Notes: generated by a model not told the origin, from the sequence alone. Shown: positions 34,691-46,627, counted from the stretch's first letter. The stretch: DNA of 64,000 nucleotides from Toxorhynchites rutilus septentrionalis (GCF_029784135.1 NC_073746.1:298537614-298601613), one strand, 5' to 3'. Numbers and translations: made by a program.

Positions 34691-35329
34691 TTAGGGTGCC
34701 AATGAAAATGGTCATCTCGAATTTCAGAAAGTTACCACATAAAAAATGTTCACCACCTCGGAAAAACACGCTATGTCGGATTCCACCTCAATCGGACTTA
34801 AGGGAGAGTGGCGTAAAGCGGTCAAAGTTTGAGTTCTTTGAAAATCGAAAAATCGCCCAAGGGGGAGTAAAGGCAATCAGGGGTGGTGTCAAATGTCTTG
34901 AAATTGCATGAAACTTCGAGATCTAGTGTCAACTCGAAAAAAAAAAATTGTGAAAAATCGGCATTCTGGGATTTACATTTACTGTTATCTCGAATTTTTT
35001 TTTGTCAGAAATTGACTTTTCGGTTTTTGTCTGAAAAGTCGATTTTTGACGAAATTTTTTTTTCGTGATAGTAGTAAATCTCGACGTTTCATGCAATTCT
35101 AAGACATTTGGCCTCCAAAAATTTTTTTCTGAAAACCCCGATTTCCTTTACTCCCTCCTTGGGTGATTTTTCGGTTTTCAAAAAACTCAAACTTTGACCG
35201 CTGTGCGACACTAGTAAATGAAGTCCGATTGAGCTGATATTTTGCATAGGGTAGTTTTTTGTGGGAATCAACATTTTTAATCAAGTTCGCTTTGAAAATT
35301 CGAGATGGCCATTTTTATTGGCACTCTAA
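34691..35329. mobile_element. 639-bp foldback MITE with long arms, TA-flanked
   Basis: TTAGGGTGCCAATGAAAATG and its inverted partner TTAGAGTGCCAATAAAAATG begin arms of about 270 bases that can fold on each other (ATTTTTCGGTTTTCAAA against TTTGAAAATCGAAAAAT, and so on). TA flanks both sides. It starts eight bases after the mariner above. No coding capacity. Confidence 0.85.
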
Positions 35330-35764
35330 TACAACGATATATATATATATATAGGATGATACGGATAGGGAAAATATTGTAGTTTGAGCTCCGCCCGTTT
35401 TCAATTTAATAAGTATAAGAGTATTTTTTAAAATTTGCCTTGGGAAACTGGGAAACTACGATAACTCTATAATTCAAAACATCATCCTCATTCAAATCAC
35501 AGTCTGCAGTCTTTCTCAATGCTGATGTCACACACAGCGGTTTTGATCGCACATAGTGCTGCAATTTTATTCGGTGGAGACATCGCCAACAGCATTCAGC
35601 ACAGATTCAGCCGAGCTAGAAAACTGGTAGGAAGAGAATGATCATCCAGCTTCATGAGCTAGCTTCGGCTATCTCTTCGAACCCCACAAAAAATTATCCT
35701 GTCCAAAATCATAGGATTCAACAGGGAGCTAGTCAACAAATATTTCGAAATTTTCAAACGATGG
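35330..35764. other. Non-coding stretch with a TA microsatellite
   Basis: A (TA)n run lies at 35338-35353. 35390-35560 shares motifs with 6710-6830. Nothing coding was seen. Confidence 0.4.
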
Positions 35765-36520
35765 CGCCGAAATCCTTTGCTTTTGAATGCCTTCAGCTAA
35801 AAGCTAAAAGGTTAGTTTGTTTCGGATTTTTGGTACATAAAGGGTGAGCAATGCTTGGAATGGCTTCATTCCTCATGCTTGTGGCAGAACCCTCAGAACA
35901 GAAATCCAAGAGGGCGGATAAACAGAATTAAATGACCATATTAATTCACCATTAATTTCTTGCAAGTTTCTATATTGTAAGTTCCCTCCTTCTCAAAAAA
36001 TTCCATGTGGTGTGTGGATGACCCCTTATTATATTTCTAGGTGCCGAGAATCAATCAGCACATTGGTCATCGGACTTTAGCCCAAATCGATAGATTGCAT
36101 GACAAAATCATTTTCGACCATAGCGAACGCCCCACCCACAAAACATCATTTGATGATACCTACACATGCTTTTGATTATGTTTTAACCGGTTACTAATGA
36201 GATTTTTTTTTGTTACAAATTATCTCAAAAGTTCAATTAAATGCGTGTGAACTTTTGCCCCCACTGTTTCGTCTCAGAATGCATTCTTAGAATATGCACG
36301 AAGCATAGTGCAGAACTTGCACTGACGACCAGCAGGCGAGAAATATTGAATAGAACGTAGCGCGTCGGTTCTATACCGTTAGTTGGAGATTGTTTGCGTA
36401 TGATTGAATCACACTTACGAATTGTTGATTTCGCGGTGCATACTGAGTGTAGTACGTGCGTATATTTTTCACGCGACAACAAAAATAAAGCATAAATCAA
36501 CCATCTTCGTTTGCTTCCCG
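35765..36520. repeat. Segmental repeat, copy 1 (partner at 38015-38580)
   Basis: GGGTGAGCAATGCT, CCATGTGGTRTGTGGATG, ATATTTCTAGGTGCC and AATCAATCAGCACATTGGTC occur in the same order here and at 38015-38330. The two continue to match at GCGGTGCATACTGAGTG and CATAAATCAACCATCTTC. The copies have diverged by indels. Confidence 0.75.
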
Positions 36521-37119
36521 GCAAACTTCGTCCCGCCCAAAATTTGTTTTTTGTTATTAATACATTCAAACATTCACGTTTTCTTATTATGAGCAAGTTC
36601 ATGGGTCCAATCGCAAAACTGTTCATTGATTGATCTTCTATTCGACCCCGTTGAATTAACCTTTTACTATAAAATTCCCAGTATTTCTAACAAAACTCAT
36701 CATTATAATATCAGATTATTTTCAGACACAATTCTCGTTCAAGATTTTTTTAACACTTGCAATTAACATGTTTCTCCGTTAAATGAATAAATGTTTAATA
36801 CAGAAAATTATATAGAATAAAGACAGCCTTAAATCGGACAATTCCTTCTCCGAGTTCTGCTCTTATCAACATATCCGGCGATCCTTTTTTTTGGTATAGA
36901 TAGAAGAAGATATAGGAGTGCGTTTCATCTTATTAAAATCCATTTCCAGTTTCGAACAAAGATCAATTTCGCTATCGCAAACATCAAAAAACTAACAGCA
37001 CTTGTCACTATGTAATTGTAGAACATATGGGAATTTAATTTTCCGAATTTTCACTTTTTCCTTCAGAGTATTCCGAAAATTTTCAATTGTCATGTTTGGT
37101 TGGAATATTTTTGGTTGAA

Positions 37120-37740
37120 ATATGTGTAATATTTTTATGGGAACTCCTCTCCATTCCAGAGGAGGGAGGGGTGTCATACCATTACAGAAACATTTCTCAT
37201 ACCCAAAAATCCTCAGATCCCAAATTGTGCTTGATTAGTTCTCGAGTTATGCAGAAGCTTGTGTTTCGTTTGTATGGCAGCCTCCCTCAGAGAGGGAGGA
37301 GGAGTGTATTCACCATAGAAACGTTTCATGTCCCGTAAAACCTTCACATGCCAAATTTGGTTTCATTTGCTTGATTAATTCTCGAGAAATGCAGAAATTT
37401 GTGTTTCATTTGTATGGCAGCCCCCCTTTAGAGAGGGGGGGTGGAGAGTCATCATAGAAACATTTATTGCACCCTAGAACCTCTATATGCCTAATTTGGT
37501 TTTATTTGCTTGATTAATTCTCGAGTAATGCAGAAATTTGTGTTTCATTTGTATGGCAGCCCCCCTTAGAGAGGGGAGTAGAGAGTCTAACCACCATAGA
37601 AACATTTATTGTACCCTAAAACCTCCATATGCCTAATTTGGTTCCATTTGTTTGATTAATTCTGGAGTAATGTGGAAATTTGTGTTTAATTTGTATGGCA
37701 GCTCCCCTTTAGAGAGGAAACCTTCCCCGGCCCCAAAAAC
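37120..37740. repeat. Tandem array of a ~140-bp unit
   Basis: TTTGTATGGCAGCCCCCCTT-type blocks begin at about 37261, 37401, 37540 and 37682, a period of 139-142 bases, with a partial first unit at 37140. Each unit contains GAGAGGGRGG, a TCACCATAGAAACATTTAT-type block and TGCTTGATTAATTCTCGAG. Confidence 0.85.
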
Positions 37741-37850
37741 CCCTACATACCAATTTTCATGTTGATCGGTTCAGTAGTTTCCGAGTCCATAAGAATCAGA
37801 CAGACAGACAGACAGACAGACAGAAATTCATTTTTATATATATAGATGAA
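37741..37850 (+). repeat. Retroelement-like 3' tail with a CAGA repeat
   Basis: The array runs into ACCAATTTTCATGTTGATCG, GTTCAGTAGTTTCCGAGTC and (CAGA)n, then TTTTTATATATATAGATG. This end is common to arthropod non-LTR retrotransposons of the RTE/CR1 sort, in my recall. It suggests the array is the 3' UTR of such an element. Confidence 0.5.
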
Positions 37851-38014
37851 AACAATCTAGAAGAAATACACTCCAGAACAACTCAAAACGGCTGGGAGGG
37901 AATATTTAAGCATTGGATTGCAGCGAACCTTGGTATTTCTGAAGCAACTCTGAGGAAGATCCTCATATTAGTATATAATTCTTTGGTTTTACGTATTTTA
38001 CTATCTTTCATTTT

Positions 38015-38635
38015 ACGTTTTTACTTTTGAATGCCTCTAGCAACCTTTTCGCTTGCTTCGGATTCTGGGTACATGAAGGGTGAGCAATGCTGGAAATGGC
38101 TTCATCAGTTATGCTTGCGGCAGAGCCTTCAGAACCGATAGCCAAGAGGGTGGATAAACAGAAGTAAATGATTGCTTAGTATTAATTCACAGTTAGTTTC
38201 TGGTATGATTCTATATTGCAAATGCCCTCCTTCCTAAAAATTTCCATGTGGTATGTGGATGGCCCCTTAGTATATTTCTAGGTGCCAAGAATCAATCAGC
38301 ACATTGGTCATCGGATCTTAACCTAATCTTAAATCCATTTATCATTTGTTTCAAAATAGGTTTTGTTCACCTTCCAACAAAACTTGAAAATATCTTGTAT
38401 AACGTTTCCAAGGTAATATATACACGGTGATGGGGAACAAATATATAATAGCATGGGACCGCACTGCGTCTAACATGAGAAAAGAGTTTGCGGTGTATAC
38501 TAAGTGCAGTAGGTGGATTGGCAATCGTATGTTTTTCTCGCGACAACAAAAAAACAGCATAAATCAACCATCTTCAGCTGTTTCTATAAAACACACATCG
38601 GCCGTTTTCAGGGCCACCAAAACTTTTGACTGAAG
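38015..38635. repeat. Segmental repeat, copy 2, with a decayed histone-like 3' end
   Basis: Partner of 35765-36520. Towards its right end, GCGGTGTATACTAAGTGCAG (38491 onward) resembles the codons for the C-terminal AVTKYTSS of histone H2B, and GGCCGTTTTCAGGGCCACCA at 38600-38619 is a histone-type stem-loop with one mismatched pair. The H2B reading is tentative. Confidence 0.45.
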
Positions 38636-38639
38636 AATC

Positions 38640-39224
38640 ATTTTAAAAATTTTAATGTATTCTATCATCCTTAGTCAGAGCCAGTCAGTTTGCTGGAAGA
38701 GAGCTTGTGTGAATTTAGGAATATGTTCGGACTTATTGGTAATGATAATCATGATGTTTTGATGATTCAAATTTTCTCAGTTCATTCGCCTCTTGCCTTG
38801 AAAAAGGTCAATTTGGAAAACTGAATTGAACAGTCGTCTTTGTGGAAGGCCATTTTTTTTGTGGATTATTCCAATTACATCCGAACTCGAATAGAAACTT
38901 GATGCGACTGTCTACGAAGATAATGTCAGAGAAAAGATTACAGAATTCTCTGAGAATCTCTGATTCTGTGACCACGGTAGCGCGATCATTATAATGGGTC
39001 CGAAAGAGACGGATTCATTACCATAATTTGTGGATCGCATGCTGGTACTCGCAATCTAAGAATTTCATCTCTCGCTCAACCAGATCCATTGGTGACTTTT
39101 ATTGACAATTCAATTATTGTGAATTAAAGTATTATTTTCAGATTGAAAATGGCATCAAATTCGCAGAGAATTTCAAGCCGGATGTAAAGAGGGCATTTTT
39201 CAGTGGTAAAAAAGGTTGCCTCCT
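38640..39224. other. Non-coding stretch
   Basis: No structure recognised. Confidence 0.4.
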
Positions 39225-39228
39225 TTAA

Positions 39229-40392
39229 GGGGGTATTCTAGTCTAGAAATTTGAAAAAACTCGAATTTTTTTCTTTATATTTCTGAAGTTTAGACACTCA
39301 AGAATTTACCCTGGTAAGGACTTTTCGAGAATCCCATTATTTACTGAGCTATTGCCATTTTAGTGATACAGGGAAACTTCGATATAACGTACCCTCGTTA
39401 TAACGTACCCTCGATATAACGTCACTCGATATAACGTACATTTTACCTCGATATAACGTACACCTTTTCAAAGTGTAAAGGAAATTATTTTTTCAATATT
39501 TTGTTTCTGATAGAACAATGAATTATCTGTATTGTGATGCTAGAACATGTTTTGTACCTTCAATCAATCTCGAAATACAGCTGGTTTTGTGATTCCAGAT
39601 TCTAAATGGATCAAGCTCTAATCAACAGTTCGAAGGGAAACATCATGAGAAAGGCTGGCTTCGTCTTCTGATTGAAGTTATTCATTAACTTGACTGAAAC
39701 AGCAACACAATAATGTATTATAGACTACGTTTGTGAGTACTTTATTATGCTTCGATATAACGTACAATTCGATACAACGTACAATTTTGAAAGTGAAATG
39801 TACGTTATATCGAAGTTTACCTGTACTGTATCTGATCTAGTACGGGCATGACTCAAAACTTCAAACGCGTTTTTCTCGTAACTATTTTTTTCAAACTGGC
39901 GTACACGATATCTCAAGTTCTACTGAACCGATTCATTCCAAATTTGTTGCAAATTAATCGTTATACATCTATATATCGCATGAACCAATAAAACATTATT
40001 ATTTTTCAATGTTACTATTTTTGAAAAAAATAAATTATAATAAAAAACGTGCTAAAAAGCAATTTTGTCCAAAAACATATTTTTCATTTGTCCGAGGTTC
40101 ATGCGATAGCGGCATCTATACTGATTCAGAATCTGTTCGATATTTATGTTTCAGATAACCAGAAAGGCTGGAATCGTGTACGCCATGGCACAACTTTTGT
40201 TTCAACCCCCTCGCTTCATCAGCTTGTAACTATACTAATTATGAATATTTTTTTTCCTTTCAATTTTTGTTTTATTGTTAAAAGATATATAAACAAATAA
40301 TGATATAATGAATAATGGAATTTTCCTTTGTTTTATTTTTTCGAAGCATGAAAAAACGTCTAAAATTCGTGCCTCTACACTAGAATATCCTC
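39229..40392. mobile_element. piggyBac-like MITE, TTAA-flanked, with nested insertion
   Basis: GGGGGTATTCTAGTCTAGAA and (inverted) GAGGATATTCTAGTGTAGAG form short TIRs. Each is adjacent to TTAA (39225-39228, 40393-40396), the piggyBac target. Without the 455-bp nested element it would be about 0.7 kb. No transposase frame. Confidence 0.75.
39369..39823. mobile_element. Second copy of the pogo-like MITE (inverted relative to 3680-4135)
   Basis: The ends CAGGGAAACTTCGATATAAC and inverted CAGGTAAACTTCGATATAAC match 3680-4135 along the full length, with TA on both sides. It is nested in the TTAA element, so it moved later than that one. Confidence 0.88.
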
Positions 40393-40887
40393 TTAATACT
40401 GTAAAATTTTCTGAAAAAATCTGTATCTCTGTATTAAAAAAAAAAAAAAAAATGTATAAAAAATCTGTATCGAAAAATTAAGGGTGATAAAGGATTGTTT
40501 CTATTTTGAATCTATTTTTCTTGTTTCTGGGTTGTTAGAGCCCTTTCAATACCACTAAATTATTCATAAAAAGAATTTCTCATAATCCTCTGAATTGTAT
40601 GATGTTTATACATGGTGAAGTTCACTTAACCTTCAAATTTTCCGTCAATTTCATCCCTGACACTCCTCCTTGAGCCGATACATAGAATATTCTGTATATG
40701 TGGCAACCCTGGTAGTAAGAGCTGTATTCTTCGGTGGAAAACAGAATGTGAAAATTCATTTCGCAGTGATTGCTGTTGCCACTATCACCACAACACAACC
40801 GATTTAGTTTGGATTTTCTGTTATGTGCTGCGTGTTCTTTGGGACGTTGTTTTTGGGAGCATTAAAGATGTAATTTTGATAAGTGAG

Positions 40888-41275
40888 GGGAAGTGGGTAT
40901 AGTTACAATTTGAATTTCAAATTTCTGTTAACGTAAAAAGTGGCTCCAGTGAAAAGGTAAACAAAATCCGAAAATCATGCATGATTCTTCGTATGAATGT
41001 AATTTTATCGGCTACGATATTAAGCATTTTGAGTGGTCTAATAACAAAATTCATTTTTTTATGGTTATATTACAGTTTGTGAATACTTAATATCGAAGCC
41101 GCAAAAATCACATCCACACGCGGAACCATGTATGATTTTCGGTTTTCGTTTTTCCATCTTTGATTAGTATTCGTTGTCTTATGGTGGTTTAAATACTACA
41201 GAATAACATGTACAACGGGTTCTTATTAACAGAAATTTGGAATTTGAAATGTAACTATACAAATCAACCACCTGT
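40888..41275. mobile_element. Foldback repeat with GTATAGTTACA ends
   Basis: GTATAGTTACAATTTGAATT (40897) pairs with the inverted sequence at 41224-41268 (GTATAGTTACATTTCAAATT). Inner pairs include CCGAAAATCATGCATG against CATGTATGATTTTCGG. The target duplication is unclear. Confidence 0.6.
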
Positions 41276-41566
41276 CCATATCTAAGACAAGATCAGACAA
41301 TAGGGGGTCGATTTTGGACCAGTTTTCGGACTGCTGATTGGTCAATTCTAAAGGGTACCCAACTATTTTTGAAAATACCCTTCGACAAAATGTACTTGTT
41401 ACATTTAGAATTTGAATCATAACAATCGGGATCGTTATTTATACAGTTACCATGTTCGTCGTCCTTAACAATCTTCGCCTTGAAAAATTTGTTATTTTAT
41501 TAAACATTTTGTCACGGCCAACAAAGAAATTAATAAAAAACACAAGGAACATTTTATAAAAAACAC

Positions 41567-41572
41567 TTTATT
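41567..41572 (-). terminator. Polyadenylation signal AATAAA of the 51-residue gene
   Basis: Minus-strand AATAAA, followed about 20 bases later by GT/T-rich sequence (GTTCCTTGTGTTTTTTATT), as expected for a cleavage and polyadenylation site. Confidence 0.5.
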
Positions 41573-41612
41573 ACACATAAACAACACTGAACAAAAACTA
41601 CAACACAAAATA

Positions 41613-41894
41613 CTAATAACACGATGGAGTCCGCAGCTGAAGGATCTTAACCCGCACCTGTAAAGAAAGAATAATTAGTTTGTTATACACATCTTAATAC
41701 AAACATACATATTAATACACATTGTCACTTACCTTTTCATCGTCGTCCACGTATACCCAAACAATCACCTGAAACGATAATTATTTAGAACACATAATTG
41801 CACGACACAAAATACTTACCTTTGAGGACAACACAACAATCAAAACAATCATGTTAACAATAACATCCCAATTGTCACGGAATAGGGAACGCAT
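41613..41894 (-). CDS. Compact three-exon gene for a 51-residue membrane-like peptide (candidate)
   Basis: Minus strand: exon 41894-41820 (ATG, 25 codons), intron 41819-41769 (51 bases), exon 41768-41733 (12 codons), intron 41732-41658 (75 bases), exon 41657-41613 (14 codons plus TAG). Both donors read AAAG|GTAAGT and both acceptors end in pyrimidines plus CAG; both introns are in phase 0. The peptide has a hydrophobic core (VIVNMIVLIVVL), a middle VIVWVYVDDDEK and a basic tail VRVKILQLRTPSCY. AATAAA lies at 41572-41567, 41 bases past the stop. The frame is open further upstream, so an earlier exon or start is possible. No family recognised. Confidence 0.5.
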
Positions 41895-41921
41895 GGAAAC
41901 GAACCCGCTATACAAAGTGTA

Positions 41922-41931
41922 TTGTTTATAG
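41922..41931 (-). promoter_or_regulatory. Possible TATA box
   Basis: CTATAAACAA on the minus strand lies about 30 bases upstream of the ATG at 41894. If used, the 5' leader would be extremely short. Confidence 0.25.
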
Positions 41932-42003
41932 CGAACATTCGAGAATGAATCCGACCAAAGAATCAATCGCAATTAAATACTATGGGATCAATCATATAAA
42001 TAG

Positions 42004-42641
42004 AGCACTGAGAGCACAAGGCAGACAATCGGATATCCCCGTCCGGGATATCTTAGGTAGCCGGGATCCTGATCTTCTGCTTCATCTATACCTGTTCTTC
42101 AGAAACGCCGATGTCAACGTTTAATGATGTTTCCTTCGTTGTGTCCCCGTTTCATATCCCTCCTATCCGATCGATAAACTTTTACTTAGTCGCGGCAATA
42201 CATACACACACTCTTTACAGATGCACGGGCCGAAGGTTGTGCAGTCCACTGATCATTCAACAAGACAAGAGACCGCTCATGACAACTCTACACGAGCTGA
42301 TGATTGCGCCGGCTAGTGACCATTCTATCCTGGATTCCTCGAGTCGAGAAAGACGCACCACGCTAGATATGGGGTACAGACTAGGGGGGGGGTTGCTGAT
42401 TAATGGTCAGCTGCATCCCAATAGGAAGTATCCCGTGTCGGGCACACGTACAGAGCATCGAAGACTGCAACATACCAATTATGAGAACACTTGTAATACT
42501 AACCTCGAGCCAACCGCGAGTAATCGGTTACATATTACTAACATAGTTGTAAGACAAAAATTGTCAAAATATTGGACTCCCGGCCCCGTCAGGCTAACGC
42601 CACATGTGCCTTAATAAAAAATATATTTTGGGAAAAAAAAA
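42004..42641 (+). mobile_element. 5'-truncated LOA/I-like retrotransposon fragment
   Basis: ATAAATAG at 41996-42003 and 42642-42649 is a candidate 8-bp target duplication. The fragment begins in the last codons of ORF2 (42004-42124: RALRAQGRQSDIPVRDILG, then LYLFFRNADVNV and stop), which align with the C-terminus of the ORF2 at 56136 (SLRARGRQPNVPVRDVLAG). A 3' UTR of about 0.5 kb with a run of Gs and a short poly(A) follows. Confidence 0.8.
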
Positions 42642-42649
42642 ATAAATAG

Positions 42650-43406
42650 GGCAAAGTATGTTCGGTATCGTTTTAAGAGGCGAATGAACTGCAATATTTG
42701 AAGCTTCTCAAAAACAAAGAATGGAATCAGTATCGTTCAGTCGCAATAAACTCTTCGATCAGTATAGATCAAACCTGCTTTGTCTATATTCGATCTCATT
42801 ATTTCTCTACTACATCGGGTAGCCAATCTACTCTCATCTCATCACTCTAGAACTCTGCTCATATATCTCTCTGGGCGGAGACACATGTGAAAACTTTTCA
42901 CTTGGCACTGGGCCGTTGAAGAAGGCACACTCGATTCCATTTTCTCCACATTAGGAAGTATCCAGAACCGGTCACCCAATCGATCGAACCGAATAAAATT
43001 AGAGTTTGTTCTTAGAAAGAAACAGTACTCATGGTATGTACTCTCAGACTAGTTTTCATGAGAAGGCATAACAAAAAAAAACAATTTGTTGTGAAATACG
43101 CAACAATTTTGCTCTACAACATTCAAATGTATCCAATTCATAGAATATATACGAAAACGAATACGAAACGGTACGCAACGATACGAAAACATTTGTTAGG
43201 GACGCAAAAAAATAGTCTTCAGAAAATTTATCTAATTTGGAAACTTCACACAATGAGTGGTTCGGCATCCCTGTTGCTCGCACTGGGTAGAAGAGTAACA
43301 GTAAGAAGCCAGATGTTACGTCTTGTCTTAGGTCCATATAAACCACACTGTCCGTATTAATCGAAATTCCCCTACATGTTAATGCTGAGAGTATGAGAGT
43401 ATAGTA
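42650..43406. other. Non-coding stretch
   Basis: No gene or repeat recognised. Confidence 0.4.
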
Positions 43407-43526
43407 CACTGAAGTGACTCTTTTCGCGGTTTGCTTACGCGGTTTTAGGAATTTACGCGGTTTATTTTCACGCGAATTTCGGAATTTACGTGGCACGTAT
43501 CAACCACGTAAAAAGCGGCTTCAGTG
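43407..43526. mobile_element. 120-bp MITE, TA-flanked
   Basis: CACTGAAGTGACTCTTTTCG and inverted CACTGAAGCCGCTTTTTACG are the ends, with TA on both sides. The interior repeats AATTTACGCGG and CGCGGTTT. Confidence 0.8.
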
Positions 43527-46500
43527 TACACAGTTTTAATGCATTAATTGATGTGACTTTTCACGTAATAAGTTTGTATTGTATCACTGATTAGTAGCTG
43601 AGAAATAAATAGAGAAACAGAGCTCATGATTGTAGCATGCAATTTTGGAATTTACGCGATTTTGTTACTATCTGCTCAAAATGGCGTTTTATTGCTTCGC
43701 GAAACGCTTCCTCACTCAACGGAAGCATTCGTTCATCGGTCCTTGTCGATGCTACCAAAAGTTTGTACTAACGAATTTCGTAATTTATCTCAAATTCCTA
43801 AAATGATCGTTTTCGTCGATTTCGTGTCTTAGACACCACCTTTTTTGCGGTCTGCGACACTGTGATTAGCGCGTATTTGTGGGCCCTTTGAAAAAAAGGT
43901 TGAGTACCGCTGGTGTAGACAGACTTGCATCCCTGTTATTTTCCAGAAGCTTGGTTCAAGATTGATGAGACAAACACTGTAGCGATGAATTTGGAAGAAG
44001 TTTAGGAATTAATCTACTTGAAAAGAAAATATTGATTACATTTCTTGGCGGGGAATAACTTGAGACTGAAATGATCGCCTCTCAATACGATCCCAACCAA
44101 GACCTATCAGAATCGAACTGGTTCTTGGACGACCATCTTCCAAAGGTCGCTTTCAAATAATTTGCTTCTTCTTCAATGGGCCGTGAAAGAATTTTCGTTC
44201 TCAACCGATCCATGCATCCATCGGACAACTGTCATAATAATTACCTCGAATGGGCAAAATAAAGGTTGCGGCCGAGACGATCGTGACCTGCGCCACCTCC
44301 TCTCTATCTCTCGCGTGTTTTCTCGCTCTCTCTCTCACTCTCTGATGGAGGGGTACACTGAAGACTTCTGCACGACAAAATGTACCCAAGCCAAGGACCA
44401 TTAGGCAATGAAAGTACAGAACATGCGAGGATCATCGTAAAATGATCATCTTCCCTCGGCAAACCATCGCCAGCATCGGCAGCAGAAGCGTCTTTTACGG
44501 CAGTAACTACGGCAAATCACATATTGGCCACACTTAATCAGCGAGCGAGAGCGGCCTTACGGAGGAGATGTACGCGACCTTCGATATCTAACCGAAATCC
44601 GGTGACGCGCGGCCGTGCGGAATGAACGTTCGGGCACATGTTTCGAAGTCACTGCTGATTGGGACTGTGCTGCAGATCGAGATCTGAAACGGTGCCCGCA
44701 CAAACGCCAAACTTTGCGCACCGTGTTTCTTTACGATAGAACACAACAAAAAAAAACAAAAACAATTCGTCGACAGTTGGGATGGAAAAGATACATGGAA
44801 AGCGAGGCAGAACCTCGGCAAATCATAATGTGTATTACTCTTTGAACTTGGAAATTATATGTATACCGTGGCAATTTTCATGGGCGCGGTCACAAGAGTG
44901 AGTTCGCGAAGGGGGGAGGTTGCTTTGGAGGCTTCTGCTTGGTGCTTCCGATGGTGTGCGCTGTTCTCCGGGGATGGCCGATCGCTGCGGATGATCCTCG
45001 GACGACGACGGCGGAGGCTCCATCAGTTTTGCATTATTCAGGAGTCATATTGCATGCCTCCACACCATCATTGCGAATCGTGTCTCCTCCGTCGGAGTTT
45101 GGAGAATCGTGAGAACGAAAAGCCAAGCACTTCGATTCGCGCCAACTGCACACAGAGGCGAGGGTAAACAGAAATGAAAACACCACGCAGCTTCCGAGAT
45201 CGTGTGTGCAAAAAGTATTGTTGACGTCTAACGAACTTTGTGGGACTATACAAATTAGTGTTATCCAGCAGTTCTACAAAAAACATATCATTTGTTTGAA
45301 CGAAACACACGGAATTTATATAATCTAATCGTTATCGCGGTTCCTTTTGGGTTTTTGAGGACGTCGTTGATCGAGACCGAGTGCCCATAGTTCATCGATT
45401 TAATTTATCATTTACCTTACTTTACCCGATAGAAGGATCGGTTTTTAATTTTGAGAATTTGAAGACACCTAAAGCATAGGAGAACATCCAACAATTTATA
45501 TTAAAACCAAATTACATTGTTTCATTCTGAAAGGTTTCTCTCATCGCTGGTAATTTGAGTAGAAGAAGTTTCCTTTTCTTGCGTTCCCCTCGGTACTTTC
45601 GAAGCCAACTAGTCGTTTGAACGACGAAACCCGAAACAAGAAAAAAAATTACTTTTGTCATTGTTAAAATTCGACCATATGCGTAAGAGGATTTATTAAA
45701 TGTAACATTCTATCAAATCCTGAAAAAAACCTGAATGAATTTATTTTTTTATGTGAGGAGGGTGTTTTTTGACTATACGGAGTTGAATCAAAAATCAAAT
45801 TCTTCTTTTATATTAGAAAAACAAAAATGTGTTTGAAATAATAAGATTTTTGTTTTTCGATACAATTTTATTAGGTTGGGGAAAATAGTTACCCATTATT
45901 CTCTCGTTAACTGGTTTTGGTGATCAATATCTAGCGTAATATCGATCATACAATTACAAGTTTAGGCTCGTGTAATTTTACGTCTATCCGGTTATGTCTC
46001 CGACTCAACCCATCCTTTTTTTTCCAAACAAGATGGATCGCTAAAGGTGACAATTCATGCTAAAAGATTCTTTTGCTGTTTTTTTTTGCTGTGTTTGTTC
46101 CATTCAGTTGTGAGTTACAGGGTGTTAACAATGGAGGTCAACAAAGAGAAAAATCGGTACATTTTACACTTTTTTCTTTCATAAATGCGAACGACTCCAG
46201 GAACTTGGTGAAAAAATTAAGGTTGTGTATAATCGAGTCCGCCCTGTACCGTATAACAGGTTTTCATTACGCCCTGCGTAGCAAGTTCGAGAAAACGCAT
46301 ATACATACCAGTAGAAATCGGAAGAACTTTGTTTAATGCAAGAACTAAAAGCTTAGTTCAGTTAATATCCGGAGTCACTGCTCATTTTAAACCAGCGCTT
46401 CTAGTGGTCGATTATGGAATGTTTTGAAATTGTTTCAAATCTTCCAGTACTGAAATTTTCAATGCGATCCTTTTTGTTTAAAAAAGTCGGTCGGGGACTT

Positions 46501-46627
46501 AACCGGAGAGACGTAGAACTACACCATGGGTTGTCTATTTGAATAACTTATGGAATATCGAATTATATCTCTTAGCAAAATTACATCTCCAACTCCATCC
46601 CAAAGAAATAATTCAAAAATTATACTA
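43527..46627. other. Non-coding stretch with a solo pogo-like end
   Basis: No gene recognised. A CT-rich simple repeat lies near 44300-44345. GTATAATCGAGTCCGCCCTG at 46228-46248 is a solo end of the 28264-31882 family. Confidence 0.45.

Noticed and set aside
36237..36626. 129-codon minus-strand frame
   Set aside because: It covers a dispersed repeat with a diverged copy at 38400-38600 in which the frame is not kept.
37120..37740. Regularly spaced repeats resembling a CRISPR array
   Set aside because: Units are about 140 bp, contiguous and similar throughout, in a eukaryotic genome, so this is a tandem repeat.
42111..42614. 167-codon frame on the plus strand
   Set aside because: It lies in the 3' UTR of the truncated retrotransposon fragment (42004-42641) and has no recognisable domain.
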